Below, in pieces: positions 10,301 through 22,824 of a stretch of 64,000 nt of DNA (the stretch's first letter is position 1; each line of letters begins with the position of its first letter). Below the pieces are notes generated by a model that saw only the letters and a list, made by a program, of their open reading frames with translations, did not search any database and was not told the origin of the DNA. Both the position numbers and the translations under genes were made by a program. This DNA is from Penicillium oxalicum (Eukaryota; Ascomycota; Eurotiomycetes; Eurotiales; Aspergillaceae): assembly GCF_001723175.1 (NCBI RefSeq), contig NC_064651.1, positions 3,286,001-3,350,000 of the forward strand, read 5' to 3'.

Positions 10301-12028
10301 ATGTCATCCTCGGCAGAGACAATCCAATTAGGAGATTATCTCTTTACCCGTCTGCTTCAGCTGGGGGTGAACTCGGTTTTTGGAGTTCCTGGTGACTATA
10401 ATCTGCGCCTGTTGGACCATGTTGAGCCATCGGGGTTACACTGGGTAGGCAACTGCAACGAACTGAACGCCGCATATGCCGCAGATGGCTACGCCCGCAT
10501 CAATGGTCTATCTGCGATAGTCACCACATTCGGTGTGGGTGAGCTCTCTGCGGCAAATGGTATTGCGGGTGCATATGCGGAAAGGTCTGCAGTGGTGCAT
10601 ATCGTAGGAACCCCCTCACGACAGCTGCAAAGCTCTCGGGCGTTGATGCACCACACTTTCTCCGATGGCGATTACCGCCGCTTTGCGGCCATGGCAACGC
10701 ACATCACCGCGGCACAGATGAATGTTACCGACTCCATGTCGGCACCAGATAACATCGACTGGATTCTGCAGCAGGCGCTCATTCACAGACGGCCGGTATA
10801 CCTGGAGATTCCTGATGACATGAGCGAGACGCTCGTCGCGGCAGCCAACTTGAAGACACCCATCAAGATCCCAACAACGCCGAGTGCTGCCCATGAATCA
10901 AAAGTGATCACTCAGATTCTGGATCGGCTGTACACTGCGAAGAAGCCCTTGATCCTCGTCGACGGAGAGAGTCGACCGCTCGGAATTCTAGACCAACTCG
11001 ACCAGCTCATCCAAAAGACCAACTGGCCCACATGGACAACAGTCTACGGCAAGGGCCTCGTCAACGAACATCTTCCAAACGTCCATGGCCTCTACGCCGC
11101 AGCATACGGCGACAAGCCCTCACAGGAATACTTTGAATCCGCCGACCTCATCTTGACTTTCGGTCCACACTACAGCGACACAAACACCTATTTCTGGACG
11201 ACAATCCCCAAAGCCACCGCCGCCATCCAATTCAAAGACAGCACCATTCAAATCGAAAACGAAATCTACCGCGACGTATCCTCCAACGCTGTCCTCACCC
11301 AGATCCTCGAGACCCTCGACTTCACCCGCCTTGTGCAGGCTCTCGGCCCAGCCAAGCGCGAAGCCCCCACTACATCCAACATTCAAGACTCGGACATCAT
11401 CGCCCAGCACAACTTCTACCCGCTACTAAACCCCCTCTTCAAAGAAGGCGACATTATCCTCACGGAAACCGGCACCGCCGCCTACGGTGGCCGCACTTTC
11501 AAACTCCCTCCTCAATCACGCCTCTTCGGCGCAGTCACCTGGCTCTCTATCGGATTCATGCTCCCCGCCACCCTAGGCGCCGCTCTCGCCAAGAGAGAGC
11601 TCAACCAACCCACCGGAACCAAGAACCAAACCGTGCTCATCATCGGCGACGGCAGCTTGCAAATGACCGCCCAGGAGATCAGCGTGATGATTAAGAAGAA
11701 ATTGGATATTCTCATTTTCGTCGTCAATAATGAAGGGTACACCATTGAACGGGTGATTCACGGCCGAAATCAGAGCTACAACGATGTGCCCTTGTGGCGG
11801 AACACGCAGGCGTTGAATTACTTTGGTGCCGATGACGAACAGGTCAAGAATAGCACTTTCCAGGCGTGGACCTGTGGCGAGCTGAAGGAGATTTTGAAGA
11901 ATGAACGCGTGCACAGTGGAAGTGGTGTTCGGATTGTCGAGGTCTTTATGGATCGGGAAGATGTTCAGGGGCCATTGCTGTATTTGTTGAACAAGCAGAA
12001 GGCAGAAGAGCAGCAGCAGGGCAAGTAG
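10301..12028 (+). CDS. pdcA: Pyruvate decarboxylase (ThDP-dependent)
   Basis: A single open exon of 575 residues, the usual family length. The enzyme converts pyruvate to acetaldehyde and CO2 in the cytosol, the first step of alcoholic fermentation. The catalytic glutamate is E54 in CNELNAAYAADGYARING, and the active-site His pair is 117-118 in LMHHTFSDGDYRRF. The thiamine-diphosphate/Mg motif starts at residue 449 (GDGSLQMTAQEIS) and ends with the paired Asn of FVVNNEGYTIERVIHG. No intron is needed. The codon choice in the middle of the gene is C-ending and biased, as in well-expressed genes. The neighbour upstream is a divergent Zn2Cys6 regulator. A paralogous 2-oxo acid decarboxylase (phenylpyruvate or indolepyruvate type) is the main alternative. 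Confidence 0.93.
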   Translation: MSSSAETIQLGDYLFTRLLQLGVNSVFGVPGDYNLRLLDHVEPSGLHWVGNCNELNAAYAADGYARINGLSAIVTTFGVGELSAANGIAGAYAERSAVVHIVGTPSRQLQSSRALMHHTFSDGDYRRFAAMATHITAAQMNVTDSMSAPDNIDWILQQALIHRRPVYLEIPDDMSETLVAAANLKTPIKIPTTPSAAHESKVITQILDRLYTAKKPLILVDGESRPLGILDQLDQLIQKTNWPTWTTVYGKGLVNEHLPNVHGLYAAAYGDKPSQEYFESADLILTFGPHYSDTNTYFWTTIPKATAAIQFKDSTIQIENEIYRDVSSNAVLTQILETLDFTRLVQALGPAKREAPTTSNIQDSDIIAQHNFYPLLNPLFKEGDIILTETGTAAYGGRTFKLPPQSRLFGAVTWLSIGFMLPATLGAALAKRELNQPTGTKNQTVLIIGDGSLQMTAQEISVMIKKKLDILIFVVNNEGYTIERVIHGRNQSYNDVPLWRNTQALNYFGADDEQVKNSTFQAWTCGELKEILKNERVHSGSGVRIVEVFMDREDVQGPLLYLLNKQKAEEQQQGK

Positions 12029-12814
12029 CTGCTTCTAACAGAACAGACTGTGGTTGTACAGGGGATCCAGTTCAAATGATTTATTTCTTTTTGAGTTGAC
12101 CGGACCCGATCTCTATTGCATAATGGATTTAATGAATACAAACTTGAATGATTTAAAAAGGACCTCCTCTCAGTTTACAGTTTCAAGAGTTGGTCATTCT
12201 TGTCTATTGAGTTGAAATCAATGACAGCCTTTTGATTGAGGGTGAGAGCTTCCATTTTCGTTGGGCACCATACCCATTCAGACCGTCATCTCGAACTAGT
12301 TAGAGCCCAGTTGAGGGGTAAAGGAATGAAAGAAGAAAAAAAGGCACCAAGGGGCATTGCGATATTGAGAAGCAGTTCAATATATGAAGGAGAATCAGCA
12401 CAAAAAAATTTCAGATTAACCTCGCCCAGCCTGCCTTGATAGTATTCAAAAGGGAAACCGAAAAGGATCATATTTCAAGCTCAAAAGGAACGCCGTTTTC
12501 TATGCTCATACCAAACCCAGGAATGCACACAGTGCAATGTCGAAGTGGAGCGACAAGAAGGGGGAAGAAAAGAAAGGAGGATAATGAGAAAACACGAGCC
12601 AGGGATTAGAAGGAAAGAATGCCGGGATGGGCCGGATCGAGAGGGTGGAAGCTACAGCCATAGCCTTTCACTGAAAGGCTTGGAGGCAGTCGGATCGCTT
12701 TGTGATCCGTCTCGAAGTGAAATCGAGCAGGAAAGCCCCTTGCCGAGGTCCTCGGCGGTGGTGCTTTTCCATCACAATGCGGAAGCTGATCCAACTCAGC
12801 GAGGCTGAGGTGCT
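12029..12814. other. Convergent 3' intergenic region
   Basis: 3' flanks of the decarboxylase gene (+) and the DUF1765 gene (-). The sequence after the decarboxylase stop is AT-rich with TTTATTTC and AATGAATAC-type elements that may direct 3' end formation. No gene is supported. Confidence 0.5.
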
Positions 12815-15800
12815 CTATTTCCGGAAGCTTTCAACGCCCAGACTGGGAGTTTCCACCGCACGATCAGAGGGAACACCCTCGTCACGGCGACGAGCGAAGA
12901 AGCTGTCACATTCCGAAACAATATAAGCCCATTCTGCCAGCGCGCGACCGGCGTACTTGCTGGCAACAATGTACTCTTGTTTGGAAAGAGCGCCCGGATC
13001 TGTGATGGGTGAGCTTTGGGCGGTCGTTGGGGATCGATGAGAATCGGCCGGCATGCTCTGTTTATCGCTCCGCGTGATGCTTTGCTCAGAGGTGTCATCG
13101 GTCGAAATCGTCTCGGAAGCGGTCTCGAAATCGACGGATTCTGTCGGCGATCGAGATCGGCATTGCTGAACGTGAAGCTGCGAGGCCACGGGCAGACACG
13201 GTCGGAAGAGACGTTTGTTCTTGGCCGGAAAACATGGGCGATCCATCCACTCGAGGGAGAATTTGAAGGAGTATGGCTGGTGGGTCACTTTGGGCTTGAC
13301 GGGTTCCTCTGGAGGTGGCGAGGGCGTCTTTTCGTGTTCTTCCACGCATTGAGGAGACGGATTTTTCGAAATATCTCCACCCGTACCTTCAGAGTCGTCT
13401 CCAGAGCTGCCGGTCGCTGCCTCATTCTGCTTCGCCGAACTTCCAAACATGGAGCGAAGGAGACCCCATCGCCGCTTAGGCGCCTGAGCATCTGATCCAG
13501 CCGTATCAGGCGGATTGACGCGTCGAGGTGGGCTGATCTGATCGGACCGCACCGGAGGAACAACCCGGTCAAAGGAGACAAATAAGTTGACCGGAGATAA
13601 TTGATTTTCACATCGAATGATAATGATTCGTCGGCCCGGAGCGGGCGTACAAGGTGCAGAGGACAAGGGTGCGGTGAGGCCCTCCTCGGCCTTGGATTGA
13701 AACCCGATATAGTACTCCCACACCCGCAGCAGTCTGTCGGAGAGCGTCTCGTAGATCAATCTAACAAGGTATTGTGAGCAAATCAGGGACCAACTTCGGT
13801 CGCGTGAATTCGGAACTTACGAGTCAAGGGATGAGGGATCCTCGTGGAATCGACCGACTCTCCAGCACAGTATCCGGTGAAAGTAGGCGCGCACCATCGG
13901 GCTCCAATGATTAAAATAGTGATAAAAGATGGGTTCGTGGAGCAAGAAGCCTAGACAAAGGCCCGCCTTGCGATCATTTGTTGCGGTCCAGGTGGGCCAT
14001 ATGCTGTAGAGAAAAGAGAGAGCCCGGACTTCGGTCAGTGAATTATGGCTTTGCATCATCTGCCGACAGACATCCAACCAAAATGACCAGTCGAAGAATT
14101 GGGTTTCGATGGACTGGGAATATCGAGCAACGATCGGAATGACCTCCTCCAAGAAATCACAGAGAAGGAAGCATGCCCGATGGTCGAAGAGAGAAATCCG
14201 TTGCGCTGCAGTCCTGAGTAGTCCGCAGAAGCTTTCCGCGTAGAACAGTCGCGCACGGTTGGGCTCGGCTGAGGAATCAGAGAGGAAATCGCGAAGCAGG
14301 ATGACCAGGCGATTTTCCGCCATCGACCGGTGGCTGCTTCGGCCACTCATGAGCGAGTGCGAAGCGGCAGACACGTCGGGGGTTTCCATCAAGTCATCGA
14401 AGGTGATGGCCGCCGCGACGTGATTAGTCTCCTGCGGTGGCATCGACTGTTTGAAGATCGTGTCCTCGATGGCCACCACCAATTGTGCGTGGACCATGAG
14501 CAATCCGGGCGCGAACGTCCTTCTCTCTTTCGCCGTAGCGGGAGGTGTATATTCCGCGTAGAGAATGTGGATGTACTTCAGGAAAACAAAGAAGAGATCC
14601 GTGTCTCGCCCACACCACCGTGCGATCCAGGGGCCCCGCCATGGGATATTAGTCGTATTGAGAGGCGGTTCGGGCTTGGTGCGCAGATATCGCAGCAGAG
14701 GGCCGTGTGAGTGAAAGGCCAACGGCCGGATCGCGAGCGGGAAGTTGACCGCCAGTTCTTGAGTGAAGGCACGCATGTCCTCGGCGGAAGACTTGGGACT
14801 CTCCGCCAGAATGCGACGGAATACCGCTGGGGGGGTCTTCCAGAGGCGAACCATTTGATCCGCGACTCCTGGGCAGAAAAAGAAGGCATACGCACAGGCC
14901 TTTCCGCAAAAGGCTACCAAACTCGCAGGCGCGTGTCTCATCGACATGCGCTCGACCACAAACACCATCTGAGAGACGAGATTCTGGACAAAAATGTTGC
15001 GAATGTTGTGGTGAATGCTTTCGACCAGAAAGTCCGACCCGGATGAGACAGACCCGTCTGACGCCTCCGAGACGGAGGTCGAGGCGTATTTCAAAGAATC
15101 GCTTGGGTCACTGTCTTGCTGCGTACTGGGGTATGGGATGCGCCACTCTGGTCGACTCATGATGCCCACCACGGCTTCCAGGTAAACGGGCCGATCAGTG
15201 CCCGAGATGGACTGATTATGCTTGCCATTCAGCATCTCCAACATGCCGATCCACCATTTGTTCAGGATGTTGACTCGGCGATCCAGGTCTTCGGGTCGAA
15301 GATTCTTGCAACAGGAGTGTAACTGATGACGATTGAGAAACGGGAGGAGTGACGAGCGAATGACATTTGCCTTTAATGCGGTGGACTTGGATTGGAATCT
15401 ATACATCGGCGCTGTCAGTGACCAGATGAGGCTACCGGCTTTCATCGAGGACCTACTTTTGAAAGTCCGCTTCCAGACCGCGAAACAGGCCCCACAGCTC
15501 GTCCTTCTTCTGCGAGGTTTCGTATCGGTCGTTGCTCTTGACACTGTTGCCCGTCTTTGTACCGCTGTCGCCCCCATTGTTCGTGTAGGAGGCCACGGTC
15601 TTGGCGGCGCCCTTGGGCATGGGAGGCAGTATTGGCGTTGAGATGGACAGAGACGCCGTAAATCGTTCGAGGGACGTTCGATTTCGTAACGACTGTGACG
15701 GGCTGTTGGGAGAGTCTGGGGAATCGGAGTTGCCTTTGGAGACGACCGCCACCATCGGCCGTCGAGGACGCTTGTAGAGCATCGTTCGCCTGCGAGATGT

Positions 15801-16454
15801 TGGGGTTTCGTCGCCCTCGCCATTGTCCGGAGCATCGGTCTTCCGATCCCGTAAGCGAGTGGGCGATTGTTCTTCAAGCCTCTGGGTGGTTCGTTTGGCT
15901 GCTGGTGAAGGGGACCGAGATGACGACCCCCAGGGTTTCCGGGCCAAACTGACAATCCGACCCGACATGGAACGAGTCTTTAATGGTCGGGCGACGGGCT
16001 CGGGAGCCCGTGTCTCCGGGACGCTGGCTCCACTTCCATCCTGCTGCGACGTAGGATTGCTTTCCTTGAGATCGTCCGTGGAAGAAAGGGTGAAGTGCGA
16101 AACGGCTCGGGATAATCTCTCGGGTCTTTTGGCGCGCAATGACGTCCGCCGTAGAATATCCTTCCCCGCCGCCACGGTCTCTTTCGTGGGAGAATCGGAG
16201 AGGGTAGGCACAGCGCAATCGGAGAAAGTGCGTCTCAAACCGGACGAGGTGGATTGGGGCGATTGGCTGGGCAGGTCGGTGAAGCTTGCGGCCCGTGAAA
16301 TGAGAGGGTCATCGTCACTGGGGTAAATACTGTCCCTCCAGCCTGTCTTTGTGGTTGTCGTCCTCGTCGTGGTGGCATTTGTTGTTGTCGCGGGGGTGGG
16401 AGTGGGAGTGGAGGTGGGAGTGGTTGTCACGATGCGAAGAGAGGGCAAAGACAT
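12815..16454 (-). CDS. DUF1765 (UPF0592) family protein
   Basis: Three exons, 16454-15457, 15398-13821 and 13760-12815, with 58-nt and 60-nt introns; total 1,173 residues with correct phases. I chose the ATG at 16454 because the in-frame codons before it contain no ATG. Residues 1-330 are low-complexity and Ser/Thr/Pro-rich, starting with a Thr-Pro ladder. They carry many basic phosphosite-like patches such as RRTSLRAKRPERLSRAVS. The central 530 residues hold the conserved helical DUF1765 block (LNKWWIGMLEMLNG, RPVYLEAVVGIMSRPEWR, FFCPGVADQMVRLW, PWIARWCGRDTDLFFVFLKY, SLFDHRACFLLCDFLEEVIP, HWSPMVRAYFHRILCWRVGR). The tail is acidic/Ser-rich and ends with KQEYIVASKYAGRALAEWA. In fission yeast a relative is annotated as a membrane-associated UPF0592 protein; function is unknown. 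Confidence 0.9.
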
Positions 16455-17010
16455 TTTCTGTGATCGGGGAAGAAAGGGCAAGCGGACTAGGGCGAATTAA
16501 ATTCAGCAGACACCGCATGTTCCGGTGAGAAATCACGCAGGTAGAGGTGTGACTGGGGTGTGGTTAGAGACCAGCTCCTTTTCCACCACAGCAAAATTTT
16601 GGAGATCTCGCGCTGGAGACAGGGAGGGTTCGGATCACGCGTGCAGCATTGCTGAGCAGACCAGCAAAGCTTCGCAGAGAGACCGCAGTTCCACGTCCAA
16701 CCGTCGCAGGGCTTGATTAGTCCGACTGAGCCAGAGGGGGGAAATCTGAATGACCCGTCACACGCACACCCAACACAACCCTAATTGGCAAATCCTAGGG
16801 TGATTTTTTTTTCTTCCTCTCCGGGTCTTTGATTTGCAGACTGGTTGATACTGCAGCGCAGGAAGACGGTCAAGGACCCGAAATAATCGATCGGTCTTCT
16901 CTCCAGCTGCGACACCGTTCAGAGAGGACGCGAGTACCAAAGCAGCAACTGATCGGCAGGTGAACGAGAGATAACGAGGGTTTGACGTCGAGTGAATACA
17001 CTGATCCAAG

Positions 17011-17014
<4 letters not shown>

Positions 17015-17044
<30 letters not shown>
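17015..17044 (+). repeat. Poly-G run of 30 nt
   Basis: Thirty uninterrupted G residues about 560 nt upstream of the start codon of the DUF1765 gene. It is strongly G-quadruplex prone on the plus strand. It creates spurious poly-Pro frames on the minus strand. Confidence 0.9.
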
Positions 17045-17046
<2 letters not shown>

Positions 17047-19424
17047 AATGGATGTTGGTTCAACAACTATGTCGCAGTTGAACCGAGGGTGCCGCAATAG
17101 ACAGAGCTGAGGCTCAAATGACTTGAAAGACTGTCGGTGAATTGGCAATGATCTGGAGAAGCGACGGTGTACCAGTTGGTGGAAATAACCGCGGATTGCG
17201 GGCGTGGAGGGAAGGGGTGGAGACTGATGATCCCTTGGGAGGAGCAGGTCAAGAGACGAGTTTGGAGAAAGGAGGAGAAGGGGGGGAGGAAACGAGCGTC
17301 AAGGAGAAAGGGGACAACGAAAGAGGCACAATCAGGAACCGATACGAAAGTGAGAGTCGGAAAGTTGGAGAGATAACGAGATTGAGTGGTTCGAGCAGCT
17401 GAGCGGAGCAGAGAGCCTGGCGAGGTAATGGGGCGCATGGGGAGACGAAAAGTCACCAGAAAGGGACGATAAGTGGGTTTGTCGTGGTCTGACGAAACAC
17501 ACGGAGATCAATCATCATACATAATCACGACTCTGTCCATCATCATAGACATCATCATCACGAAGCACAACTAGGCTCCGATGGGAAGTGGAGTACCGGA
17601 AGGCAATTTGCCCAAAAAACGCCATAAAGAGCCTGCGGTTTCGCGAGACCAGAAAAAAAAAAGGCAGTCTCACCCGGATCCTGGTAGGTACAAACTACCT
17701 GCTCGTACTGAGCCAGTGACGAGGAACAGGACGACTACGAGTACAGTAGTCACAGGACTCGACTACTGAAGAAATTACTTTCTTATCACACATCTTCGAG
17801 GGTAGAGTAGTAGTGTACACCTTTGCATCCTCTCCCCTCGCCCTTCTCTGGAGCTTCCCAAAAGAGCGGAGCCCTCACCAGACAGCCACACCAAATGTTG
17901 GAGAATCCGAAGCGCCGACATGCTGATAGGGGAGCTCAGACAGTGGGACAGTGGAGGGCTCGTATGGGTTCTGCCATCACCCTCTCGCTCGAACCCGGTT
18001 TGTCGACCAACGAATGCCTCTCATTCCATCGGGCGACAGGTACAGGTACATGTAGTCATGAGTACCAGAAAAGGAGTAGACAACTCTATCCTGAATATGG
18101 TATCGATAGGCACCCCCAGCACCGGTGCTTCCGTACTATCGTGGTGTGGCACAATCATCGGCCAGAGAGGCCCCCGCGAGAGAGCTGCAGCCTAGGATTC
18201 GGAGACGTGGACGGGTGAGAGGCATGGACCTGGAAAACCAGCTCCCGGACCGCACCGCCACTCCATGAGTCCCGAGTCCATCCATGTTGATTTCCTATCT
18301 GAGCAAGTTGTACACAGTCGCGCAACTACCGTACCAAGACACTGCGGTGAAAGTGGAAGAAAGGCGATCGTCGGCAAAACTTCTCTCCGCCTCCGCCTCT
18401 TGTCACCGTCGGTGTGCTCTTCCTCGCCTGGTCCTCTGTGATCTATGTTTTTCCATGCTTTCACTCCCCCCATAGATCGGTGGAAGACCTCCATATTATG
18501 TTCCTCCAGGACAGATGACGTGGGAGGTGTCACTTTATCCACTCCCATATTTGGGTGGCCCTGTCCGGCTTCAGCCAGTCCTGCTTGGCTCTTTAGCTGC
18601 TTCCCTGCAAGATTGCTCGGCTTGTCGGATCACTACTAGGGACCAGGGATCAAGTCACTTGCCGGTCAGAGGTACATCCCGACACTAATTGGAACTGCCG
18701 CGGGGGCGAGCGGATCACTTCGGTCATGTACAAAGTACTTACCCCCTCGTCCTACCTGACCTGCCGTGTCGCATGTTCTTCGTCCGGGAGCTGACACGCC
18801 AGAAACACGTCTCACAAACGTGCTTCACGCGCTTCGCAGGTACTGACCCAAGTGAGGCCCGAGGCCGTACCACATCGACACTGGCCGAGGGTGCAAATTT
18901 TGAAACTGGAAAACTCTGGGTCGGAACTGCCAAGTTCTCAACCAATCCATCCGAGACAACCCCCTCAATGGAATGGATCCTGGCCCCTCTCTACTCGAAA
19001 CTTAATTTCCCAATATTTTGCTTTTCTGAACACGGTCATTGGTGTCACTCGCAGCAAATCATTCAACGGGGTGTTGTCCAGTCACTAGACTGACGACAAT
19101 ACTCATCCACAATGGACAACACCACCACGGAATGGGACTTTGGGAATTTCTTTTTTTTTGGGCCAAAGAAAAAAAAGCAAAGAATACAGTAGAAAAAATG
19201 CCACGATATGCACCACGGCCACTGCTGGATGCAAGGTAGTTGATCCAGTCGATTCATATATTATTCCGCACGCGCAAGACGCGGTCCAATGTTCACACTA
19301 ATCGACCAAGTATCTGCTCACGATGGAAATCGGAAATTGAAAATCGAAAATCTCCTGCTGCAGGCACCGACCGGATCATTTGTGAATCAACTCCTTGTTC
19401 CCTCAGCTCGGCCCCCGGGTCGAG

Positions 19425-19443
19425 TCCAGTACCGAGTACTGGA
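19425..19443. repeat. Inverted repeat, 8-nt arms with 3-nt loop
   Basis: TCCAGTAC and its exact reverse complement GTACTGGA flank a 3-nt CGA spacer. It lies in the gene-poor region and has no neighbouring coding feature. Several related GTAC-containing palindromes occur nearby and at 49398-49420. Confidence 0.6.
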
Positions 19444-22400
19444 CTGGACGTGCCTACATAGGAGCCGTCGAGGGTGTGGCCTGGTTAAACGTCAACTCGC
19501 GCTCCTGGTCTCCGACTCTGTAATCCGTAGGGGCAGTCCCTTTGAGGGGTTTTATCCCCATCCATTCTCCTCCATTCCCACCGTGCAGGGTGGACACCAC
19601 ACATCAGGTCGTATCGAAGCTGATGCTGATGCTCCCGCAATCACCGGGCCCCAGGAATGGCGGAGATGTGGTCGTGACACGACCATCTCACCTCCCCGAG
19701 CTGATTCTGTCTCGCTTCCTCTGTGGACCCCAGTCTCCAGTCTGACTCTTTTGATTTTGAGCTTCCACCAGAGTGCATGAACCAAGATCACAATGGGCGC
19801 ACTGCCCTCGCCCAGCCTCAATCCGAATACTGGGCTGTGAGAGCACCAAGGAGACCAAGGGCTAGCGCCAATGGTGGCTGCTCCGGACGGGATGGATCGT
19901 GGACTGCGAGATCCTCCGTGTGTTTTTGATCATCCCATTTCCACAGTACCCATGCAGGGTACCCCGGCCTCGAACTTGCGGGCACTGTCTTAACCTGAGT
20001 AGCTTACTGGAGTCATCTGGGGATGAACTCTGGACGGGGGTTATCATCGATAGAGAGAGGGCTTTCTCACACTACGCCCACCCTCGTCCGACTGACTAAC
20101 CTCCCTCACTCACACACGCAACCTTTTACAGATGCAGCAATAGATTTAAGCTACATCAAGTCCACTCTACACCATGCCGCAAGCCTACCAGTACTCATAC
20201 GTCCTCTGAATCTGATTTTATTCTCTCGTTTCTTTTTTTTTATCATATTTTTTGTGTAGCCACAGGGCATTACCTGTACTACGAAATGATCAAAACCATC
20301 CTCACCGGGATATGTTCTATTTTCATCATTGAATGCCCGATTAGCGCCCCGGTCTGGGCAGGGCCTCGGCGCCAACGCAACGCAACGCCCATGCATGACA
20401 GTTTTTCACACGGCATTTTCCTCTGGTCGAATAATCGATGGTATCAATCAGCAATTCCCTCATGCTTGTTCTCGTCCTGCCGTCCTGACACGAGAAGAGT
20501 CCCTGAGACCCAATCAGCCTATCTACTATGCATTCCCCATATGTGTCTAATCTCAGGAATGTCGCCTCGACACAGTACCGTGGTAGGCCCTGTCCAAGGG
20601 CTTCGGGACACAACACCGCTAGGTATGTGGACGGTCTTTCAGCAGGTTGAGCCGCTGCTTCGTGGGGGACGTGAATAGATATCAAATGTAGTCCACACTC
20701 GATACTCAGCACTCAAGATGGTGTCGCTGCCTCTATGCCCACGACACTCTACATGGCGCACAGCCGAAGTACACACTTGGATCTAAAGACAGCACAGATG
20801 CATCTCGGCCTCCCCATCACCCACCACCTACCTGGAGGGAAAGCGGGCACAGATAACAAGAAGACTCTCCCCAGGGCACCGTCCCCTCCCTCCTGAGGTT
20901 CAAAAGGTAAGAAACGGGAGTGTTGTCCACCCTACCACACGTATACTCGGCGCATTCCCGTTAACCCCCACATCGCAGGGACAATTTTTCAGCCGCACGG
21001 GCGTACTGTAGCTCTAAGTAGAACCCAAGCGACCGCAGGATCCGAGCGCGGAGAATAAAGTCGTTTTTGTTTTTCTTCTTGCCACATGATTGGAATTCAG
21101 GATCCAAATGGATCATCCCTCGCTTCCATTCGATACGGTATATGAAGATCAAATAGGAACGTTTCGCAAAAGAAGGATTTGATTCGCCAGGCGAGTCTGG
21201 AATTCCTTAGTCGGCGGTCGATAGCGGGATCATTGATAACATCGAGGTACATACATAGGTGCATTGTTGTAAATTTGAACAATTGCATACAACGAACGAA
21301 AGATGGAGACTTTGATGACAATCTTAGAGAAGAAGAACTGAAGATTCAAGAACCAGAGAGAACTAGAACCTTGCACAAAGAGCTGGCAGAATATTGATGG
21401 ACGGGGATCCTGCTAAGTTTCGAATGTCAAGCTTATCCAATCCCACTCCCTCCACCTTGGACGAATGTGAGAGAGGTTTTGAAACGTAGCCCCAGTTTGA
21501 CATTTCATTAGCTTGGCCTTCTCTCGAACGATGCTGTCAGAACAATCTTACCTTATTCCACTCGGGATCGTGAGATAACCTAAACACCGGCTTCCAGATA
21601 AGGCTAAAATTGTCAACACATGTAGTCTCTACTGTACTCCGCTATCAGACGCACAGGTGGATCTAATCAATAGCTCTGTTTTATGTTTTGGGGTTGGAGT
21701 GTTTCGTCTCAAAAATCAATCAGTCCCGGTTAAGAGTTTTTTTTTTTGGTTTGTGTTTTTTTTCGTACACCTCCCCTCCCTCCCCCCCCGGTATTCCAGT
21801 CTTTCGAGCTACGCACTGATGCATTTAGTGCACACTAGACTCTGCTTCTCATCCGTATTCCGTCATCCTCATCGCACCCACCGCCTCCTACCTTAGCATC
21901 GGTGACCAGGGGTACTGCAGGTGCCACGTCGGAGCCGCAGGGAAGGATCCGCCTGGTGCTAGAACTTTTTGTCAGTGTCTGGACGTGCGCAGACGTGGAA
22001 AAGAGTCTACAGCTCTCAGCCTCCTCAAACACGAGAAGGGGGGCGTAAGCCTACAAGCCGCCCGTCCTGTACACCCGAGTCCGAACGGGTCTAGACACAC
22101 TCCTGTCTGAAAACTTTGTACATCCATTGTGGATGAAGCACACTTTATTTAAGCTCTGTATTTGAGAGACTGGAAGTATATACCTAGGTACCTATCTGGT
22201 ATCTACAGTACACGCAATCACCAGCCTTGAAGAACTTGTGTATTACATATACCTATTACCAGGTACCGAAGGATGTGTGGCAATTATGTAGGCATACTTG
22301 TCCTAAGATGGGGGAGCTATAAGATGAAGAAAAGGGTTAAAAGGGGGGGAGAAGAAGAAGAGCACCGTATAGAGCCCCTCGGACCAAAGTGAGTCAACAT

Positions 22401-22722
22401 CTCTTTGACCTGGTCAGGATGACCAACACCCATCTCGACACCGACACTCTCACTACACCATATACAACCAACCATCGGTAGCCTTGCGCCATAGCTCCAC
22501 CGGGCGTCCAGCTAATAAGGCACCACGTCGTTGGCACTACGCCGCCAGATGCAGACGGTTAAGTTAGCGGTGCTCCACCTTTACGACTCCTGCATCCCGG
22601 GCGTGCAGCAGGTCGGGCCTGCCGATGAACAAGTTGGGTAAACTTTAACGAGAGCCTCATCAACGTTTTCCAGTCAAATTTCCTTTAGATAACCAAATAT
22701 CTGACTAATCTTCAACAAAGCT

Positions 22723-22824
22723 GGTAAGATGGCCGAGTTGGTCTAAGGCGTCAGGTTAAGGTCCACCTTAGCATAAATTCCTGATCTCGTTTACGGGGCG
22801 TGAGTTCGAATCTCACTCTTATCA
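22723..22824 (+). tRNA. tRNA-Leu(AAG), intron-containing
   Basis: A complete cloverleaf can be folded. The acceptor stem is GGTAAGA/TCTTATC with A73. The D arm is TGGCCGAGTTGGTCTAAGGCG. The anticodon stem is TCAGG/CCTGA. A variable arm follows (TCTCGTTTACGGGGC), and the T arm is GTGAG-TTCGAAT-CTCAC. The loop TT-AAG-G is interrupted after position 37 by a 17-nt intron whose CCTTA pairs with TAAGG around the anticodon, as in nuclear tRNA-Leu precursors. A T run from about 22841 can end Pol III transcription. The long variable arm confirms a class II tRNA. Confidence 0.95.

Larger units (their letters stand above)
16455..22722. other. 6.3 kb gene-poor region
   Basis: The first kilobase is the likely promoter and leader of the DUF1765 gene. 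Beyond that I find only short, unsupported open frames on both strands, none with domain motifs. The region has a poly-G run (17015-17044), GTAC-centred palindromes such as TCCAGTAC-CGA-GTACTGGA at 19425-19443 and TACCTAGGTA at 22181-22190, and T-rich tracts. It may hold non-coding transcripts or decayed mobile DNA; no terminal repeats or transposase remnants were recognised. Confidence 0.45.

Noticed and set aside
507..12028. Secondary-metabolite cluster (transporter, regulator, enzyme in a row)
   Set aside because: No backbone synthase, P450 or tailoring enzyme is present; pyruvate decarboxylase is primary metabolism.
16758..17148. Poly-Pro frames on the minus strand
   Set aside because: They are translations of the poly-G run at 17015-17044.
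16700..22700. Degenerate transposon in the gene-free block
   Set aside because: No terminal repeats, target-site duplication, transposase or reverse-transcriptase motif could be seen.
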